A program made the position numbers and the translations under genes. The notes under the pieces are model-generated. The model saw nothing but the letters and a program-made list of their open reading frames with translations, had not been told where the DNA came from and ran no database searches. From Nitrobacter sp. Nb-311A (GTDB lineage: Bacteria; Pseudomonadota; Alphaproteobacteria; Rhizobiales; Xanthobacteraceae): DNA of 64,000 nt. Every line of letters starts with the position of its first letter. Position 1 is the first letter of the stretch. The stretch is taken from positions 1 to 64,000 of the forward strand of contig NZ_AAMY01000007.1 of the NCBI RefSeq assembly GCF_000152905.1. Direction: 5' to 3'. Of this stretch, positions 19,531 through 27,658 are shown one piece after another.

Positions 19531-19947
19531 GGGCGTCCTACCCCCGGTTCGATCTGGGTTACATGATCGAGATGTGCCAGCGCCTCCTGTAGCAAGGCTT
19601 CGAATAGCGACTTCGAATAGCGACGCGGTGTCGTTACCGCGCAGCCAACGGCGCGTACGTCAACGCGTCGACAAACCGCGAGGCTCCAGCCTCAAGCCGT
19701 TATCCGGCCCAACCACAGCGCGGGCAACCGCCCGCCGCATGGTGTCGTACACGGCAGGATCTGCCGCGGCGCCATTAAACGCTCGGCATGACCCGTTCGC
19801 TCCGGCTCGGCGCGCGGCTTGCGTGCCCATTTTTCGGCATCGCCCCAGGGGCGTGCGAGCACGCTTGCAGGAGATGCTGCTGCCCGCCGCCAACTCCTGG
19901 TTAAGCGCGCGTGCGGGCCAGCCCAGGGTTCGCCGATCGACCGCCAT
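19527..19947 (-). pseudogene. Bacterioferritin-like cso gene, frameshifted
   Basis: Between csoS1 and acRAF, where alpha-carboxysome operons carry a bacterioferritin-like gene, the similarity is spread over three frames. Frame one gives MAVDRRTLGWPARALNQELA; a base lost after GCGGCG shifts QQHLLQA into the next frame; WGDAEKWARKPRAE and GHAERLMA lie in the third; and LLQEALAHLDHVTQIEPG closes it before a TGA overlapping the acRAF start. A 13-bp tandem duplication (19598-19610 and 19611-19623) breaks the frame again. No single frame encodes more than a fragment, so it is a pseudogene unless the assembly is wrong. Confidence 0.75.
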
Positions 19948-19965
19948 GACGTCCTCCGCGCAGGA

Positions 19966-20316
19966 TCAACTGCGAGTAGACGTAATCTCGGCGTCTCGAC
20001 CGCCGCGGCCACCGCCGTTGACCTCGGGTTGGGTCGGCAAGATACCCTCGACCTCGCTGTGCACGCGGGCAATGATGTGCGCGGCCACCAGGCCATCACC
20101 CACGCGCTCGCAGGCATCCGCCCCGGCACGTACCGCCGCATTGACCGCGCCGGTCTCACCGCGCACCAGAACGGTGACGTAGCCGCCGCCCACAAATTGC
20201 CGACCGATCAGCCGCACTTCAGAGGCCTTGGTCATCGCGTCGGCCGCCTCGATCGCCGGAACCAGTCCGCGAGTTTCAATCATGCCCAGGGCAATGCCAT
20301 TCACGTGTGTTGCCAT
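19966..20316 (-). CDS. csoS1: Carboxysome shell protein CsoS1 (BMC-H), extended C-terminus
   Basis: This 116-residue BMC-H protein forms hexamers that tile the shell facets. GIALGMIETRGLVPAIEAAD is the N-terminal strand-helix and FVGGGYVTVLVRGETGAV surrounds the pore region. It is almost identical to the neighbouring csoS1 over the first 95 residues but carries an extra Gly/Arg-rich tail (about 20 residues ending EITSTRS), comparable in kind to the longer CsoS1B of Halothiobacillus. It lies 41 bp from the upstream csoS1. Confidence 0.95.
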   Translation of the reverse strand: MATHVNGIALGMIETRGLVPAIEAADAMTKASEVRLIGRQFVGGGYVTVLVRGETGAVNAAVRAGADACERVGDGLVAAHIIARVHSEVEGILPTQPEVNGGGRGGRDAEITSTRS

Positions 20317-20357
20317 GTCGTTGTCCTTCCAATTACTAGCGGGAGAAAAAGCCGAGC

Positions 20358-20654
20358 TTAGGCGCTCGGCGATTTCGGCAGGATGCCCTCAACCTCGCTA
20401 TGCACGCGGGCAATGATGTGCGCGGCCACCAGGCCATCGCCCACGCGCTCGCAGGCGTCAGCTCCTGCACGCACTGCCGCGTTGACCGCACCGGTCTCGC
20501 CGCGCACCAGCACGGTGACGTAGCCGCCTCCGACGAACTGACGCGAGATCAAGCGCACCTCGGCGGCTTTGGTCATCGCGTCCGCCGCCTCGATCGCCGG
20601 AACCAGTCCGCGAGTTTCAATCATGCCCAGGGCAATACCCATCGTTTCAGCCAT
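20358..20654 (-). CDS. csoS1: Carboxysome shell protein CsoS1 (BMC-H)
   Basis: This 98-residue BMC-H protein is the standard-length copy and probably the major facet protein. It shares with its neighbour GLVPAIEAADAMTK, GGGYVTVLVRGETG and ACERVGDGLVAAHIIARVHS. An AAGGAGC ribosome-binding site precedes the ATG. A 100-bp gap separates it from csoS4B, larger than other spacings in the operon, leaving room for an internal promoter or processing site that would raise shell-protein output. Confidence 0.95.
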   Translation of the reverse strand: MAETMGIALGMIETRGLVPAIEAADAMTKAAEVRLISRQFVGGGYVTVLVRGETGAVNAAVRAGADACERVGDGLVAAHIIARVHSEVEGILPKSPSA

Positions 20655-20754
20655 TTGTTCGCTCCTTGTTGTCGAAATAAAAGAATCTCAAGCCAGTCAC
20701 TGCAGCCTGACGCCCGCTGCGCGCGCGCCGTTTTGCTCTTTGCTCACCACGCCA

Positions 20755-21003
20755 TCACTCCTCCTCCCAGCCATCAATGATGCCGCAGATGGTCAGGTCG
20801 GTGGCCACTGTTCGATCAGGCATGGCCATACGCGCGGCTGTGCCGGCGGCGGTGAATACCCACTTGCCAGGTGGCGCTCCGACCGGGTCGGTCGCCACCG
20901 ATATTTCTCCCTTCTGGCCTTTCAGAATGCGCAGCGACGCTGAGCTCATCCCCGGCACACGCCGGGTGCAGACCAGTTCGTCGACCACGCGCCAGACTTC
21001 CAT
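20755..21003 (-). CDS. csoS4B: Carboxysome vertex protein CsoS4B (BMC-P)
   Basis: This 82-residue pentamer-forming protein caps shell vertices. It begins MEVWRVVDELVCTRRV and has GAPPGKWVFTAAGTAARMA, the BMC-P glycine-rich turn, ending LTICGIIDGWEEE. The longer upstream frame is not used, since the ATG at 21003 touches the csoS4A stop and fits family length. Confidence 0.94.
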   Translation of the reverse strand: MEVWRVVDELVCTRRVPGMSSASLRILKGQKGEISVATDPVGAPPGKWVFTAAGTAARMAMPDRTVATDLTICGIIDGWEEE

Positions 21004-21260
21004 CACGCCACCTCCGGATTCCAGTGGTCGATGATGCCGACGATGGTCAGATCGGACGGATAATCCTTGGCCCCTGCCGCATCGCGCGCCGCGGAGGACC
21101 CGACGCAAATCACCCAATCGCCCGGGATGCAGCCGACGGCGTCGACTGCGACGCTGCGCGGTCCATTCGGCGTTTCCTGCACGACAAGCAGCGGACGATG
21201 GCCCATGGCATCGATGCGATTGGTCGACACGAGAGTGGTTCTTACACGCATGATTTTCAT
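21003..21260 (-). CDS. csoS4A: Carboxysome vertex protein CsoS4A (BMC-P)
   Basis: This 85-residue pentameric vertex protein begins MKIMRVRTTLVSTNRIDAMG. It contains VGCIPGDWVICVGSSAARDA, the conserved BMC-P segment, and ends LTIVGIIDHWNPEVA. A second ATG three codons in could also serve as the start. The gene lies 13 bp after csoSCA and its stop shares a base with the csoS4B start, so the three are a tight unit. Confidence 0.94.
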   Translation of the reverse strand: MKIMRVRTTLVSTNRIDAMGHRPLLVVQETPNGPRSVAVDAVGCIPGDWVICVGSSAARDAAGAKDYPSDLTIVGIIDHWNPEVA

Positions 21261-21273
21261 CGCGCATACGCCC

Positions 21274-22797
21274 TCAATGATCGTCGGCTACGTCGTCGGC
21301 GATGAAGGTGCAACGTTCGTCGCCGCCACGTTCGCTCACCGCAACCGCGCAATTGAGCAGTCCTTTTGAGGTCAGATCGGAGTAACGCGTTTCGATCGCG
21401 TCACGCACCCGTCGACCCCGCGCGATCGCCCGCTCGCGCGACTTGGGAACTCGTGCGTCGTATTCGAAATGCACCAGCACCGGCACCGGCAAACCGTGCG
21501 CGACGTTGAGCTTGGTGAAGATATTAATCCCGACATCCATGTCCGGCGCGCCTTCCTCCATGGTGTTGAGGTGAGCGAGATAAAACAGATTGCGCAGCTG
21601 CAGCGGCCGCAGCTTCTCACCGGCGATGATGTACTCCTCGTCGTGCCCGATGGTCTTATAGCGGCCGGTGTGGTGCTTGATGACGTATTCGATTTGCGAC
21701 AGATTCGCCTCGGCCAGCGCCAGCACCAGGCGGCGCATACCCTCGTGCATTCGGCCAGTGCCCCGGCTCCCGGCATCCATGCCCTCGGCGACGGCGACAG
21801 TCTCGGCGATATGAGCCCGCGCCGCTTCGGGCGAAAGACCAAGGGTGTCGCGGTAGATCTGCGCGGTCTCGAAGTAGCGGTGCGCGCTAAGCTCGCCGAA
21901 GCCGTCGGGCAGGTGGACGCGCAACGCATCCAGATCCGTATCAACACCGATAAGCAGGACATCCGGCGCCGCGCCGGCGCCAAAAGTCCGGTCGATCGCC
22001 GCCCGCAACTCGTACAAGCGCTGCAGCGCAGCCTCTGTGGCCTGACGGTCGTTGCTACCGTGAGCAGCGCAACCGTCATTATTGGGCGAAGAACTGCTGA
22101 AATGATAAACGGCGATCTTGAGGAAGTTCAGGCGGTCCCCATCGACCATGGCGCCCGACAGTCGCGTGACTTCACGCTCGGCCCAGTCCGATACATTGGC
22201 TTCGACATCAAACAGTGCGCCGGCATATCCCTTCACCCGCACATTCGGCCCAGGCAAAAAGCGCAGCACATAGGCGCCGACGCCTTGCAACCGGCCGTCG
22301 GAACACGGACTGATGTCCACGGTGTGGTAGCCGCACGAACGCAGAAAATTCTCATCGAGCGGCAGGCGTTGGCGCCAACCGATCTGCTCGGTCTGCGCGT
22401 TATCGACGCTCAACTTCAGAGAGCTGAATATGCAGCGTGAATGCAGCGTGGACAAATCCAGCCCGCATACCCAGGCATCCTCGAGCACCTGCGTCGGCAG
22501 GTCGAAACCGAGTTGCTCGCGGGCCAGCTGCTGCGCCCGTTCGATAAAATTCTCGTCGTGCTGATACGTCGAGATACGCTTGAGCACATCGACGATGCGG
22601 ATAAAACGCGAGCGCACGGTCCGTTCGTAATCGAATAGCAGGCGGTTGAGATCGCGATCGACCAGCGCGTGCTCACACATCTGCCCGCCGCCGATCATGC
22701 ACGCCGGATGATCTGGCGTGACCGACACTTCGGGCGTCGCCGCGGCAACCGGGCTGGCTTCTCGTCGCAGGGCGTGACGGCGTTTACGCGTGTTCAT
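21274..22797 (-). CDS. csoSCA: Carboxysomal carbonic anhydrase CsoSCA
   Basis: This 507-residue epsilon-type (beta-derived) carbonic anhydrase dehydrates bicarbonate to CO2 inside the carboxysome. The zinc site is visible: C165 with D167 and R169 in SPCSDGR, H232 in YHFSSS, and C243 in DGCAAHG; the His-to-Cys spacing of 11 equals that of the Halothiobacillus enzyme. An N-terminal basic segment (RKRRHALRREAS) may aid encapsulation. Length is typical. It lies 11 bp after csoS2. Confidence 0.96.
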   Translation of the reverse strand: MNTRKRRHALRREASPVAAATPEVSVTPDHPACMIGGGQMCEHALVDRDLNRLLFDYERTVRSRFIRIVDVLKRISTYQHDENFIERAQQLAREQLGFDLPTQVLEDAWVCGLDLSTLHSRCIFSSLKLSVDNAQTEQIGWRQRLPLDENFLRSCGYHTVDISPCSDGRLQGVGAYVLRFLPGPNVRVKGYAGALFDVEANVSDWAEREVTRLSGAMVDGDRLNFLKIAVYHFSSSSPNNDGCAAHGSNDRQATEAALQRLYELRAAIDRTFGAGAAPDVLLIGVDTDLDALRVHLPDGFGELSAHRYFETAQIYRDTLGLSPEAARAHIAETVAVAEGMDAGSRGTGRMHEGMRRLVLALAEANLSQIEYVIKHHTGRYKTIGHDEEYIIAGEKLRPLQLRNLFYLAHLNTMEEGAPDMDVGINIFTKLNVAHGLPVPVLVHFEYDARVPKSRERAIARGRRVRDAIETRYSDLTSKGLLNCAVAVSERGGDERCTFIADDVADDH

Positions 22798-22808
22798 ATC
22801 CGCGATCC

Positions 22809-25502
22809 TTAGCCGCGCGCCCCGCCGGAGACGGTCACCGTGGCGCCACGCCGGGTATTGCCCGCCGAGCCCGTAATCACCGAATCAGGCACTTCAGGCC
22901 GCTCGATATTGCGAAACGCCATGGCGCTCATCCCGGCTCCACGCGGCTGGCCCCGCATGGAAGGATTGCGCGCCAGGCTGGACGACCCCTCGGTGCCGGT
23001 GACACGGCTGTTACCGTCCCAAGCGTCCCCCGAGACGCGCCGCCCCTGCTGGCTGCCTTCGCCGCTCAAACGACGTGCGGCAGGAAGCGAATGCTCTTCG
23101 TCGCGCGGACGACGCGATTGGTCGCCGTGCCGAAACTCCGGTGTGCCGGTGATCAGGCCGTCGGCCTTGTTGATCGGGCCGGTGATGCGCGAACTGCTCA
23201 GACCGCTGCCGGTGATGACCTCGATCTGCCGCTCCTCGCGCGCCTGACGCGCCGGAATACTGATGCTGAAATCCCGGGGAGCGGGCGGACGCTGATCCAC
23301 ATCCCGCGCGCGGAAGCGATCACTCATCGCACATTGCCCGGAAGCGATATTGTCCAACCCGAGATAAGGCGTTCCCGAAATCGGCTCGCAAGCGCCGCGC
23401 TCGTCGCCGGTGACCTGCGACCCACCGGCGCCCGGTCGATCGCCGGTGACTACGGTAGCCGGAATCACCGCGCTCTCACGGACCCGCGCAGCCTGCTGCT
23501 CGCGCTGCGGCGCCTGGCAGAATCCAGCGTATTGGCCCTGCCCGATGTATGAGGTGCCGCTGATCGGCGCACAGGTCCCAGCCTCGTTTCCGGTAACGTG
23601 TTCCGCACGTCCAGGGGCAATGCCCGTGATCGTTTGTCCGCGCAGCGTCGTGTCGACCACGACCTTGCTGACCGGCGAGACGGTCGGCACCGCCCCGGAC
23701 GGACAGACGGCGGCTAACTGGCGGGTGCCGATGTAGTCCGTGCCGGTGACGGGTTCGCACCCGTAAGACTCGTCACCGGACAATTTTGGGCTGGGCGCAA
23801 CCTCCGAACCGGTCACGGTCCGACCGCGCAGCGTCTGCATTTCAGCAACCTTTTTAGGGCTCGGTGTCTGGCACAACCCGGCGAAATCGGCAGTGGTGTA
23901 GTATTGGCTGCCTGTGATGCTGCGGCAGGAGCCCACTTCGTTGCCGGTTACCTTGGCCGACCGATCGACCGCGGTCCCGGAGACGATCTGTTCGTCACGG
24001 GTGGACATCACGCTGACCTTTCGCGGGCCTCCTCCCGGCGGCGGCGTTCGACAAAAATCGCGAAACTGTTCAACAGTGTGATATTCGGTGCCGGTAATCG
24101 GACGGCAGCTTCCAGCCTCGTCGCCGGTCTGCCGTTCGCTGCGGCCGACGACGGTACCGGTGACGGGTTGGCCCGTAGCTGTATGGGTAACCGCGACTTT
24201 CGGAGGCGCGTCGTCGGTTTCTCCTTGGCTGTAACGGGTACCGGTGATGGTCCGGTCGGCGCCGTGCTCAACGCCTGTGACGCGGCGCGGACGATCGACC
24301 AGCGCCCCAGTGACGGCCTTGCCCTTGTCGGTATGGGTGAGCGCCACCTTCTGGGGCCGCGCATCCGGCCGCGTCGAACAGAATTGTTCAAAGCGCTCGC
24401 TCGAGAGATATTCCGTGCCGGTGATGGGACGGCACGCACCCGCCTCATCGCCGGTGGTCCTGGTGGAGCGCCCCAGCGCGGTGCCGGTGATGCGCTGTTC
24501 GCGCAGCGTGCTGCTGACCGCAACCTTGGGTACCGTCGGCTCGGGCCGGATGCCGCAGAGCGTCTGGAATTGCTCGAAGCCGATATATTCGGTGCCCGTA
24601 ATCGCGCGGCAGGAGCCCGGTTCATTGCCGGTCACCTTGGAGATTCGTTCGACCTGAGTGCCGGTGACGGTCTGCCCGGCGAGGGTGTGTCCTTCCTCGA
24701 CCTTAGCCGGCGCTTCGACCACGTTGCGGGCACGCATCCGACCGGTCGGGCGACTGCCGGCACCCGAGGTCTTATCGACCCGGCCCGCCAGCGCCCGCAC
24801 CATCCGATGCTGCATCGCGACCTGACGGCCGGTCGCGCCTTTCAGCATGGCGCTCTGCCAATCCTGCGCCGGCATCGAGGCGGCGATCCGCGTCGCTTGG
24901 GCGACGCGCTTGAGGCCCTTCTTGCCGTCCTGGTTCAGCGCAGCTCGGCGCATCTTGGCGAGCGCGCGACCGGACGCCTCCGGCGAGCTCACGGCTGCAC
25001 GCGCGGTCGCCGGAGTCTCGATCTGCACCGCTTCGATCTGCGCCGCCTGCTTCCGCTGCGCGCCGTGGCTGCAACCGCACTGTCCACCGCAACTGCATTG
25101 CCCGCCGCAGCCGCAACCGCAATCCGAGTCTTGCACCTCAACCTGAGCCGAACGGCTCGGGCGCAGATGCGCCGCCGGACGGGATGCCGCGCCCTGCCCG
25201 GCGCCCTTCAACGCGGCTTTACCAATCGTGGACAGCGCCTGCCGCCGGGCTCGCGCCGCAGATTTCAATATCACCGGCTGGGTAAACGCGGCCGATGTAG
25301 ACGCTGCCGCAGCAGCACCGACGTGGCGCGCGCCGGCGACATGCGCCGCATTCAACTGCAAGCCGGCGGCGGTGCGCTTGACGGCTTGCGCCGTCGAGAC
25401 GATCCCCGCCTTGCCGTGACGCGCCATAGCCTGCCGGCGCTGGAGCGCCAGTTCACGGCCGGATAGAGTTGCAGTGGCATGACCGGGGGCGACGTTTGTC
25501 AT
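22809..25502 (-). CDS. csoS2: Carboxysome scaffold protein CsoS2
   Basis: This 897-residue intrinsically disordered scaffold links RuBisCO to the shell. The N-region has basic helical repeats (LALQRRQAMARHGKAG near 18, ARRQALSTIGKAALK near 85, LAKMRRAALNQDGKKG near 181, RQVAMQHRMVRA near 226) that bind RuBisCO in other species. About seven M-repeats (VTGTxVxRSxxVTGxExGxC...ITGTEY) span about 275-665. The C-region has GLITGTPEFRH and NPSMRG and ends VSGGARG, the shell anchor. Residues 127-147 form a Cys/Gly-rich patch. The ATG at 25502 (MTNVAPGHATATLSGRELAL) is chosen. Confidence 0.96.
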   Translation of the reverse strand: MTNVAPGHATATLSGRELALQRRQAMARHGKAGIVSTAQAVKRTAAGLQLNAAHVAGARHVGAAAAASTSAAFTQPVILKSAARARRQALSTIGKAALKGAGQGAASRPAAHLRPSRSAQVEVQDSDCGCGCGGQCSCGGQCGCSHGAQRKQAAQIEAVQIETPATARAAVSSPEASGRALAKMRRAALNQDGKKGLKRVAQATRIAASMPAQDWQSAMLKGATGRQVAMQHRMVRALAGRVDKTSGAGSRPTGRMRARNVVEAPAKVEEGHTLAGQTVTGTQVERISKVTGNEPGSCRAITGTEYIGFEQFQTLCGIRPEPTVPKVAVSSTLREQRITGTALGRSTRTTGDEAGACRPITGTEYLSSERFEQFCSTRPDARPQKVALTHTDKGKAVTGALVDRPRRVTGVEHGADRTITGTRYSQGETDDAPPKVAVTHTATGQPVTGTVVGRSERQTGDEAGSCRPITGTEYHTVEQFRDFCRTPPPGGGPRKVSVMSTRDEQIVSGTAVDRSAKVTGNEVGSCRSITGSQYYTTADFAGLCQTPSPKKVAEMQTLRGRTVTGSEVAPSPKLSGDESYGCEPVTGTDYIGTRQLAAVCPSGAVPTVSPVSKVVVDTTLRGQTITGIAPGRAEHVTGNEAGTCAPISGTSYIGQGQYAGFCQAPQREQQAARVRESAVIPATVVTGDRPGAGGSQVTGDERGACEPISGTPYLGLDNIASGQCAMSDRFRARDVDQRPPAPRDFSISIPARQAREERQIEVITGSGLSSSRITGPINKADGLITGTPEFRHGDQSRRPRDEEHSLPAARRLSGEGSQQGRRVSGDAWDGNSRVTGTEGSSSLARNPSMRGQPRGAGMSAMAFRNIERPEVPDSVITGSAGNTRRGATVTVSGGARG
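23842..23856 (-). promoter_or_regulatory. Candidate -1 ribosomal frameshift site in csoS2
   Basis: In the csoS2 mRNA the heptamer U AAA AAG occurs in phase at codons 550-551, between M-repeats 5 and 6. Slipping back one base gives GGU UGC UGA, so translation would stop two residues later and yield a product of about 553 residues lacking the C-terminal shell anchor. Halothiobacillus makes a short CsoS2A by -1 frameshifting. Here the site is only a sequence candidate, and no stimulatory RNA structure has been shown. Confidence 0.4.
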
Positions 25503-25531
25503 TCGGACCTCAGCACAAAGAACCCGATGAA

Positions 25532-25555
25532 GGGGCGGCGCCAAAGCGCCGCTCC
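25532..25555 (-). promoter_or_regulatory. Strong stem-loop between cbbS and csoS2
   Basis: GCGGCGC (25535-25541) pairs perfectly with GCGCCGC (25546-25552) over a CAAA loop, with three further pairs below (one G-U). No T-run follows on the transcribed strand, so it is more likely an mRNA-stabilising or attenuating hairpin than a full terminator. It could help keep RuBisCO mRNA above the scaffold mRNA. Confidence 0.6.
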
Positions 25556-25604
25556 GCGTTCAAATCATGGGCGCCGAATCGAGTCGGTTTCAGCGCCCAC
25601 TTCA

Positions 25605-25931
25605 TCAGCGATACACCACGAACGCCATGCCCTGGCTCTGGGCGTAATTGTCGTACGCGACGAAACGCACCATCTGATCCGGAAACTCGCGGTGGCAGGC
25701 CTCGATTTCGGCCACCACGGCGTCGACGGACTGCTCGCCGAACAGCGGCAGCTTCCACATGTACCAGTAGCTCGCCTTGGCGGGCGTGCCCTTTTCGGTA
25801 TGCTCGACCGCCGGATTCCAACCCTGCGCAATGGCGTGGGCGATCTGACGGCGCACCTGATCGGGCGTCATCTGCGGCAGATAGGAGAAGGTTTCGTACT
25901 TCTTGAGCGAACGGTAGGCTTGAACGGCCAT
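25605..25931 (-). CDS. cbbS: RuBisCO small subunit, form IA
   Basis: This 108-residue small subunit caps the L8S8 holoenzyme. [20 protein letters not shown] is the conserved N-terminal block, with [11 protein letters not shown] and [19 protein letters not shown] following. Sequence type and linkage to csoS2 mark the carboxysomal form IA enzyme. It lies 73 bp after cbbL. Confidence 0.97.
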   Translation of the reverse strand: MAVQAYRSLKKYETFSYLPQMTPDQVRRQIAHAIAQGWNPAVEHTEKGTPAKASYWYMWKLPLFGEQSVDAVVAEIEACHREFPDQMVRFVAYDNYAQSQGMAFVVYR

Positions 25932-25964
25932 GACTTAATCCTTTCGATTTTGCCGGGCGGCGGC

Positions 25965-25980
25965 GCGCCCCATGGGGCGC
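25965..25980 (-). promoter_or_regulatory. Perfect palindrome in the cbbL-cbbS gap
   Basis: GCGCCCCATGGGGCGC is a 16-bp perfect palindrome inside the 73-bp space between the RuBisCO genes. As RNA it could fold into a GC-rich hairpin that tunes cbbS output or stabilises the message. No T-run follows. Confidence 0.5.
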
Positions 25981-26004
25981 TGCCGACCGTAGCCGGCGAC
26001 CGGT

Positions 26005-27426
26005 TTACTTGTTGGCGACAGCGAGCTTGTCCATGGTTTCGAACTCGAACTTGATCTCTTTCCACGTTTCCATCGCGATCTTCAGTTCGGGCGAGTGAGC
26101 AGCGGCAGCGGTGAGGATATCCTTGCCTTCCTTCTCCAGATGACGGCCCTCGCCGCGCGCCTGGACGCAGGCTTCAAGCGCCACGCGGTTGGCGTGCGCA
26201 CCGGCGGCATTACCCCAGGGATGGCCCAGCGTGCCGCCACCGAACTGCAGCACCGAATCGTCGCCGAAGATGGTGACCAGCGCAGGCATATGCCAAACGT
26301 GAATACCGCCGGACGCCACGGCGAAGCCGCCCGGCATCGAGCCCCAATCCTGGTCGAAGAAGATGCCGCGCGAGCGGTCCTCGGGAACGAAGGATTCACG
26401 CAGCAGATCGATCCAGCCCAGTGTGGACGCGCGGTCGCCCTCAAGCTTGCCGACGACGGTGCCGGTGTGCAGATGGTCGCCGCCCGACAGGCGCAGGATC
26501 TTGGTCAACACGCGGAAGTGGATGCCGTGGTGCGGGTTGCGGTCGATCACCGCATGCATGGCGCGGTGGATGTGCAGCAACATGCCGTTGTTGCGGCACC
26601 AGTTCGCCAGGCCCGCGTTGGCGCAAAGTCCGCCGGCGAGGTAATCGTGCATGATGATCGGAGCGCGGATTTCCTTGGCGTATTCCGCGCGCTTGTACAT
26701 TTCCTCAGGCGTCGGCGCGGTCACGTTGAGATAGTGACCCTTCCGCTCGCCGGTCTCCTGTTCGGCTTTCTGAACCGCTTCCATCACGAAGTCGAAACGG
26801 TCGCGCCAGCGCATGAAGGGCTGGCTGTTGATGTTCTCGTCGTCCTTGGTGAAGTCCAGACCGCCACGCAGCGCTTCATAGCAGGCGCGACCGTAGTTCT
26901 TCGCGGACAGACCGAGCTTCGGCTTGATGGTGCAACCCAGCAGCGGGCGGCCGTACTTGTTGAGCTTGTCGCGCTCGACCTGGATGCCGTGCGGAGGGCC
27001 GCCGCAGGTCTTCACGTAAGCGATGGGAAAGCGCAAATCTTCCAGACGCAGCGCCCGGACAGCCTTGAACCCGAACACGTTGCCCACCAGCGAGGTGAAC
27101 ACGTTGACGACCGAGCCTTCTTCGAAAAGGTCGATGGGATAGGCAATGAAAGCGTAATAGCAGGTATCGTCGCCCGGCACGTCTTCGAGGCGGTAGGCGC
27201 GTCCCTTGTAGTAATCGAGGTCGGTCAGCAGATCGGTCCACACCGTGGTCCACGTGCCGCAGGACGATTCGGCAGCAACCGCCGCCGCCGCTTCTTCGCG
27301 ATCCACCCCAGGCTGCGGCGTGATCTTGAAACACGCCAAGATATCGGTGTCGAGAGGCATGTAATCCGGCTGCCAGTAGCTCTGCCGATATTGCGTGACG
27401 CCGGCCTGGTACGATTTGACTGCCAT
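26005..27426 (-). CDS. cbbL: RuBisCO large subunit, form IA
   Basis: This 473-residue catalytic subunit carboxylates ribulose-1,5-bisphosphate. [20 protein letters not shown] holds the active-site lysine, [20 protein letters not shown] the carbamylated Lys and metal ligands Asp/Glu, and [20 protein letters not shown] the His of loop 5 and the loop 6 lead-in, with [10 protein letters not shown] following. The start at 27426 is supported by AAGGAG nine bases upstream; the ATG at 27444 overlaps that ribosome-binding site. First gene of the cso operon. Confidence 0.98.
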   Translation of the reverse strand: MAVKSYQAGVTQYRQSYWQPDYMPLDTDILACFKITPQPGVDREEAAAAVAAESSCGTWTTVWTDLLTDLDYYKGRAYRLEDVPGDDTCYYAFIAYPIDLFEEGSVVNVFTSLVGNVFGFKAVRALRLEDLRFPIAYVKTCGGPPHGIQVERDKLNKYGRPLLGCTIKPKLGLSAKNYGRACYEALRGGLDFTKDDENINSQPFMRWRDRFDFVMEAVQKAEQETGERKGHYLNVTAPTPEEMYKRAEYAKEIRAPIIMHDYLAGGLCANAGLANWCRNNGMLLHIHRAMHAVIDRNPHHGIHFRVLTKILRLSGGDHLHTGTVVGKLEGDRASTLGWIDLLRESFVPEDRSRGIFFDQDWGSMPGGFAVASGGIHVWHMPALVTIFGDDSVLQFGGGTLGHPWGNAAGAHANRVALEACVQARGEGRHLEKEGKDILTAAAAHSPELKIAMETWKEIKFEFETMDKLAVANK

Positions 27427-27607
27427 ATTCGAAGACTCCTTCATGCGCGCTTTTGCGGTAAGCGAACGACGGGCGAGGACCTACCGCTGTGCGGTGGCCA
27501 TCCCCCCACCCGGCCCGGGGATGACGTTCGTGGGTCTCAGCAAGGGCCTGTGATTCAGCCGGCCCAGCGATTCACGAGCATGGAACATAGAAGAGGATTG
27601 GCATAAA

Positions 27608-27641
27608 CACTAATTGATATTTTTGATCGAATACATTAGTG
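27608..27641. promoter_or_regulatory. Probable CbbR operator
   Basis: CACTAAT (27608-27614) and ATTAGTG (27635-27641) form a perfect inverted repeat in an AT-rich segment only 18 bp upstream of the chosen cbbR start and about 180 bp from cbbL. LysR-type regulators bind such dyads between divergent genes, so it fits autorepression of cbbR and activation of the cso operon. Confidence 0.55.
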
Positions 27642-27658
27642 TCCCTTATGTATCGGCC

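Noticed and set aside
19692-20195. 167-codon frame over csoS1 and the bacterioferritin-like remnant
   Set aside because: Its first half is csoS1 in a wrong frame; only its later part (WGDAEKWARK onward) carries real similarity, which is reported as the pseudogene.
23904-25466. 520-codon plus-strand frame across csoS2
   Set aside because: Its repeats are the antisense of the CsoS2 M-repeats; no independent ribosome-binding site or family signature is seen.
26095-27606. 503-codon plus-strand frame across cbbL
   Set aside because: Antisense shadow of a highly conserved gene with biased codon use.
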